DNA of 64,000 nt from an uncultured Bacteroidales bacterium (GTDB lineage: Bacteria; Bacteroidota; Bacteroidia; Bacteroidales; Muribaculaceae). The translations under genes and the position numbers were made by a program. Where the stretch lies: positions 1 through 64,000 of the forward strand of contig CADAFP010000009.1 in the NCBI GenBank assembly GCA_902787185.1, given 5' to 3'. The notes beneath the pieces are model-generated. The model made no database searches and was not told where the DNA came from. It saw only the letters and a program-made list of their open reading frames with translations. The stretch's first letter is position 1. Every line of letters starts with the position of its first letter. This document shows positions 61,550 through 64,000 of the stretch, in pieces.

Positions 61550-62489
61550 CCTTAATCGCCTCCTTGACCTGAGCCATGTTGCTGCGTGATACGGGCAGGG
61601 ACTCATCGCAGTGCTTGATGAGCAACTGCATGGAACCCGCCTTGGACACAATCTGCTCCACCTGTTGCAGGTTGACCAGGAAGGCGCGGTGGCAGCGCAC
61701 AATCATGGAATAGGCTTGCAGGTCCTCTTCCATCTGCTTGGAGGTGGCGCGCAGCATGTCGTTACGCACCTGGCCGTCAACATGTTGGTAAATCTTCACA
61801 TAGTTGCCCACGGCTTCGATATATAAGAGGTCCGAAATCTTCAGGGTGACGCTCTCGCTGGTCGTCCCTGCGAGGGTGACGGTGCTTGGCGGCAGCGGCG
61901 TGATGTCTGGCTGCTGTGGCTCTTGTGCGGTCTCAACGGGACGGGAGGCTTCGAGGATGCGGGCTGCCTCGGCTGCCTTGGCACGGCGTTCTGCTTCCTG
62001 CTGCAGGTGTTGCAACTGCTCGTTCAGGATGCGCGTCTCTTCCAGTTCGGCTCTCAGGTACTTGCTGCGGAACTTGAATCGCCAGTACAGGCCGATGGCA
62101 AAAGAGCAGAAGGCGATAATCAGCAATGTCTCAAAGAAGTTGCTCCACGAGAGCACGTTGCCCGGCACAAGGTCGCTCATCACGAGGTGACGGTACAGGC
62201 AGATGAGCAGCGCGACAAGCGGCGTGTTGATGAGCTGGAACCACAGGTTGCGGCTGATGATGTAATCCACCCCTTGCTGATAGGAGCGAGGTTTGTTGAT
62301 AATATACCTCAAGATGGCCTCGGTGATGGCACAACTCAAGAAGCCCAGGCAGCCCATCGCCAGCAGGTGGACAACGGCCATCCACTGCCAGGCTTCGAGG
62401 CCGAACGGCTTGAAAATCGCCAAGGCGAGCACCGTGAAAACGGTACTGACGATGCGGGTGGTAATGGTATCTTTGTGCTCTTGATTCAT
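61539..62489 (-). CDS. Membrane-anchored LytTR-family transcription regulator
   Basis: The product has 316 residues. Residues about 12-135 hold four membrane helices; residues about 140-180 form a coiled coil (YLRAELEETRILNEQLQHLQQEAERR); residues about 205-316 form the LytTR DNA-binding domain (VTLKISDLLYIEAVGNYVKIY, MIVRCHRAFLVNLQQVEQI). There is no receiver domain, so the signal is probably sensed in the membrane. The divergent neighbours code a LiaF-like protein and an outer-membrane receptor, likely targets. The promoter element is only 7 bases before the start codon. The C-terminal VS-stop is read from tract G. Confidence 0.88.
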   Translation of the reverse strand: MNQEHKDTITTRIVSTVFTVLALAIFKPFGLEAWQWMAVVHLLAMGCLGFLSCAITEAILRYIINKPRSYQQGVDYIISRNLWFQLINTPLVALLICLYRHLVMSDLVPGNVLSWSNFFETLLIIAFCSFAIGLYWRFKFRSKYLRAELEETRILNEQLQHLQQEAERRAKAAEAARILEASRPVETAQEPQQPDITPLPPSTVTLAGTTSESVTLKISDLLYIEAVGNYVKIYQHVDGQVRNDMLRATSKQMEEDLQAYSMIVRCHRAFLVNLQQVEQIVSKAGSMQLLIKHCDESLPVSRSNMAQVKEAIKGVS

Positions 62490-62496
62490 CGGGCAG

Positions 62497-62504
62497 CAAA
62501 ATTA
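62497..62504 (-). promoter_or_regulatory. Bacteroidetes -7 element 7 bases before the LytTR start
   Basis: TAATTTTG (then C) on the minus strand fits TAnnTTTG; ATG 62489 follows after 7 bases, so a leaderless mRNA is predicted. Confidence 0.62.
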
Positions 62505-62726
62505 CTGTAAGTCGCCGAAACGGCCAAACCATTCGTCACAAATATGCATTTTGTCCCTCAATCCCGGTCATTCGTCACAATACCATGCAGAATATCCCAG
62601 AATCTTTCTAAATACGGGTTTTGGCCGTTCCTTTGCAGTGCTAACGGCGTGAGGCTTTAAGCCCAAAAACAAGTTTTATCAACCTTCGGCCACCCCCTGG
62701 CGGGGTCCGACTAAAAAATTAAAGAT

Positions 62727-63272
62727 ATGACACGTAGAACAATCATCGGAATCATTTTCATCGTGGCTGCCTTAATCAAGCTGGCAGACATGTGGGGCAT
62801 CATTCAACTCAATTGGGACCATTCCTGGACGGAGTACTTCGGTCCGCTGCTCCTTCTTTACATCGGTGCCGAGCTCGTCATCTATGGTTTTAACCACAAT
62901 CCGTCGCAATGGCTGAAGCGCCCCGTGCCTCAGGGCGAGGACGGAAAACGCATCTGCTGTGCCGTGCGTTTTGGTGCCGATGAGTACGTCTATCGGGGTG
63001 AGACCTTCCATGGCGCTCGATTGGATGCCTTTTTCGGAGGCCTGCGTCTGGATCTCAGCGGGGCAGTCATCAGCGAGGACGAGGAAATCGATATCCACAC
63101 CTTTTTGGGAGGGGTGGAAGTGATTATCCCGAATAATGTGAATGTGGTGACCAAGAGCCACAGTTTCCTCGGCAGTGTGGACAATGAGGTCGGTCAGCGT
63201 GAGATACCTGGCGCCCCCTGCCTTCATATTGTTGCCAGCAACTTCCTGGGTGGCGTGACGATTAAAAGTTAA
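62727..63272 (+). CDS. LiaF-like membrane protein
   Basis: The product has 181 residues. Residues about 5-55 contain two to three short membrane helices with GIIQLNWDHSWTEYFGPLLLLYIG; residues about 75-181 match the LiaF C-terminal domain (FGGLRLDLSGAVISEDEEIDIHTFLGGVEVIIPNNVNV, ASNFLGGVTIKS). LiaF-type proteins modulate membrane-stress sensing. Divergence from the LytTR gene suggests a shared circuit; the upstream TTCCTTTG element at 62638-62645 is imperfect. Confidence 0.82.
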   Translation: MTRRTIIGIIFIVAALIKLADMWGIIQLNWDHSWTEYFGPLLLLYIGAELVIYGFNHNPSQWLKRPVPQGEDGKRICCAVRFGADEYVYRGETFHGARLDAFFGGLRLDLSGAVISEDEEIDIHTFLGGVEVIIPNNVNVVTKSHSFLGSVDNEVGQREIPGAPCLHIVASNFLGGVTIKS

Positions 63273-63313
63273 GAAGAAAGTAAAAAACTAAACTAAAACT
63301 GGAGGATTATATT

Positions 63314-64000
63314 ATGAAAACCGTGAATTTCAAAGCAATAGCCGTATTGGCTGCTATGATGATGACAATGGTGTCGATGGCCAAAGGGCCCGATGTGGGT
63401 GGCATGGTCGTTGACGAGAATGGCGAACCGATGCCCTATGTGAACGTGGTGCTCCTGTCGCTGCCCGACTCAACCTTCGTGCAGGGAGCGATGACCGACG
63501 AGCAGGGCCACTTCCAGATAGCAACGCTCAAGAATGCCGGCCTGCTCAAGGTGTCGTGCGTCGGCTATCAGACACAATACCTGAACGCTGTCGAGGGACT
63601 GACCATCCAGATGAGAGAGGATGCCCTGCTGCTCAGCGAGGTGGTCGTCAAGAGCCAGTTGCCCAAGACGCGCGTCAAGGGTGAGGCGATGCGTACCACC
63701 GTCGAGGGTACCATCCTGGAGAAGGCGGGTACCGTGGCCGACGCCTTGTCGAGGGTGCCCTCGCTGGAGGCTGATCGTGACGGCGCCGTGAAGGTGCTGG
63801 GACGCGGCGATGCCGAGGTTTATATCAATGGCCGCAAAGTGCAGGACATGAGCGAATTGTCGCGCCTGCGCTCCGACCAAATCCAGCATGTTGATGTCAT
63901 CCAGAACCCCGGTGCCCGCTATGCCGCCTCGACCAAGGCCGTCGTGCGCATCACGTTAAAGAAGGCGCAGGGTGACGGCTTCAGCTTCCAGGACAACCTG
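63314..64000 (+). CDS. TonB-dependent-receptor-like outer-membrane protein, 5' part (continues past window)
   Basis: The start ATG 63314 is preceded by GGAGG (63300-63304), a rare clear Shine-Dalgarno here. The frame is open to the window end (229 codons). Residues 1-24 are a signal peptide; residues about 28-115 form a CarboxypepD_reg-like domain (VVDENGEPMPYVNVVLL, VSCVGYQTQYL); residues about 120-225 begin a plug (LLLSEVVVKS, ADALSRVPSLEADRDGAVKVLGRGDAEVYINGRKVQDM). The pattern resembles outer-membrane beta-barrel family proteins rather than a SusC. It lies 41 bases after the LiaF-like gene and is probably co-transcribed. Confidence 0.82.
   Translation, partial: MKTVNFKAIAVLAAMMMTMVSMAKGPDVGGMVVDENGEPMPYVNVVLLSLPDSTFVQGAMTDEQGHFQIATLKNAGLLKVSCVGYQTQYLNAVEGLTIQMREDALLLSEVVVKSQLPKTRVKGEAMRTTVEGTILEKAGTVADALSRVPSLEADRDGAVKVLGRGDAEVYINGRKVQDMSELSRLRSDQIQHVDVIQNPGARYAASTKAVVRITLKKAQGDGFSFQDNL

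Overview
The window is 64 kb of chromosome from a member of the Bacteroidales, most likely a gut lineage of the Muribaculaceae/Prevotellaceae type. Supporting signs are a SusC/SusD pair, BspA-like surface proteins with dockerin and FISUMP modules, promoters of the Bacteroidetes type (TAnnTTTG about 30-80 bases before starts), almost no Shine-Dalgarno sequences, FtsX-type permeases and LytTR regulators. No rRNA, tRNA, CRISPR array, insertion sequence or integrase was seen. Genus assignment is inference.

Layout. 1-3.7 kb: the 3' part of a giant surface protein (FGE-like end, 26-residue repeats, dockerin). 3.8-7.1 kb (minus): PAP2 phosphatase/barrel protein and a GlmU-like nucleotidyltransferase, followed by a 42-codon fmt remnant and a 45-codon ORF that end at a terminator. 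7.2-14.4 kb: rfbC, clpB, a polysaccharide export lipoprotein, a uracil-DNA glycosylase relative and a membrane WbpM/CapD-type dehydratase. 14.5-21 kb: an S-component-like membrane protein, then a plus-strand run (HExxH mini-protein, dacB, acidic protein, rsmI, coiled-coil lipoprotein, glycerate kinase). 21-24 kb: metallophosphoesterase and GH27. 24.2-28 kb: a compact minus-strand block of four phage-like genes (portal, putative scaffold, major capsid protein with a membrane leader, M15 endolysin) under a host-type promoter and without terminase, tail or integrase. 28-35.6 kb: secreted protein, Ca2+ P-type ATPase, polyprenol-phosphate mannosyltransferase-like GT2 and a four-gene redox/methyltransferase operon. 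35.8-42.8 kb: a small polysaccharide utilisation locus (SusC, SusD, GH18 endoglycosidase, DUF1735-LamG) that probably handles N-glycans. 43-49.6 kb: double-dockerin protein, typA, FtsX-like permease. 49.8-56.2 kb: transglutaminase-like protein, SDR, and a 1236-residue LRR/dockerin/FISUMP protein. 56.5-64 kb: two paralogous MFS transporters, a phosphoglucomutase gene carrying an internal deletion and frameshift, a membrane LytTR regulator, a LiaF-like protein and the start of an outer-membrane receptor.

Most unusual signals. (1) Degenerate heptamer tracts, core TTAG/CTAA, lie immediately 3' of stop codons in seven gaps between co-directional minus-strand genes. Because 7 is not a multiple of 3 and the core reads TAG on one strand and TAA on the other, three or more units close all six reading frames. 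Several genes take their own stop codon from the tract. (2) The capsid gene block looks domesticated: frames are intact, the promoter is host-like and two of the heptamer tracts lie inside it. (3) Three separate proteins carry dockerins, suggesting a cohesin-dockerin-like or stalk-type surface system. (4) fmt is represented by a precise 5' remnant, and pgcA by a gene with a deletion of about 45 codons. (5) Three genes have the -7 promoter element only 5-7 bases before the start codon, which predicts leaderless mRNAs.
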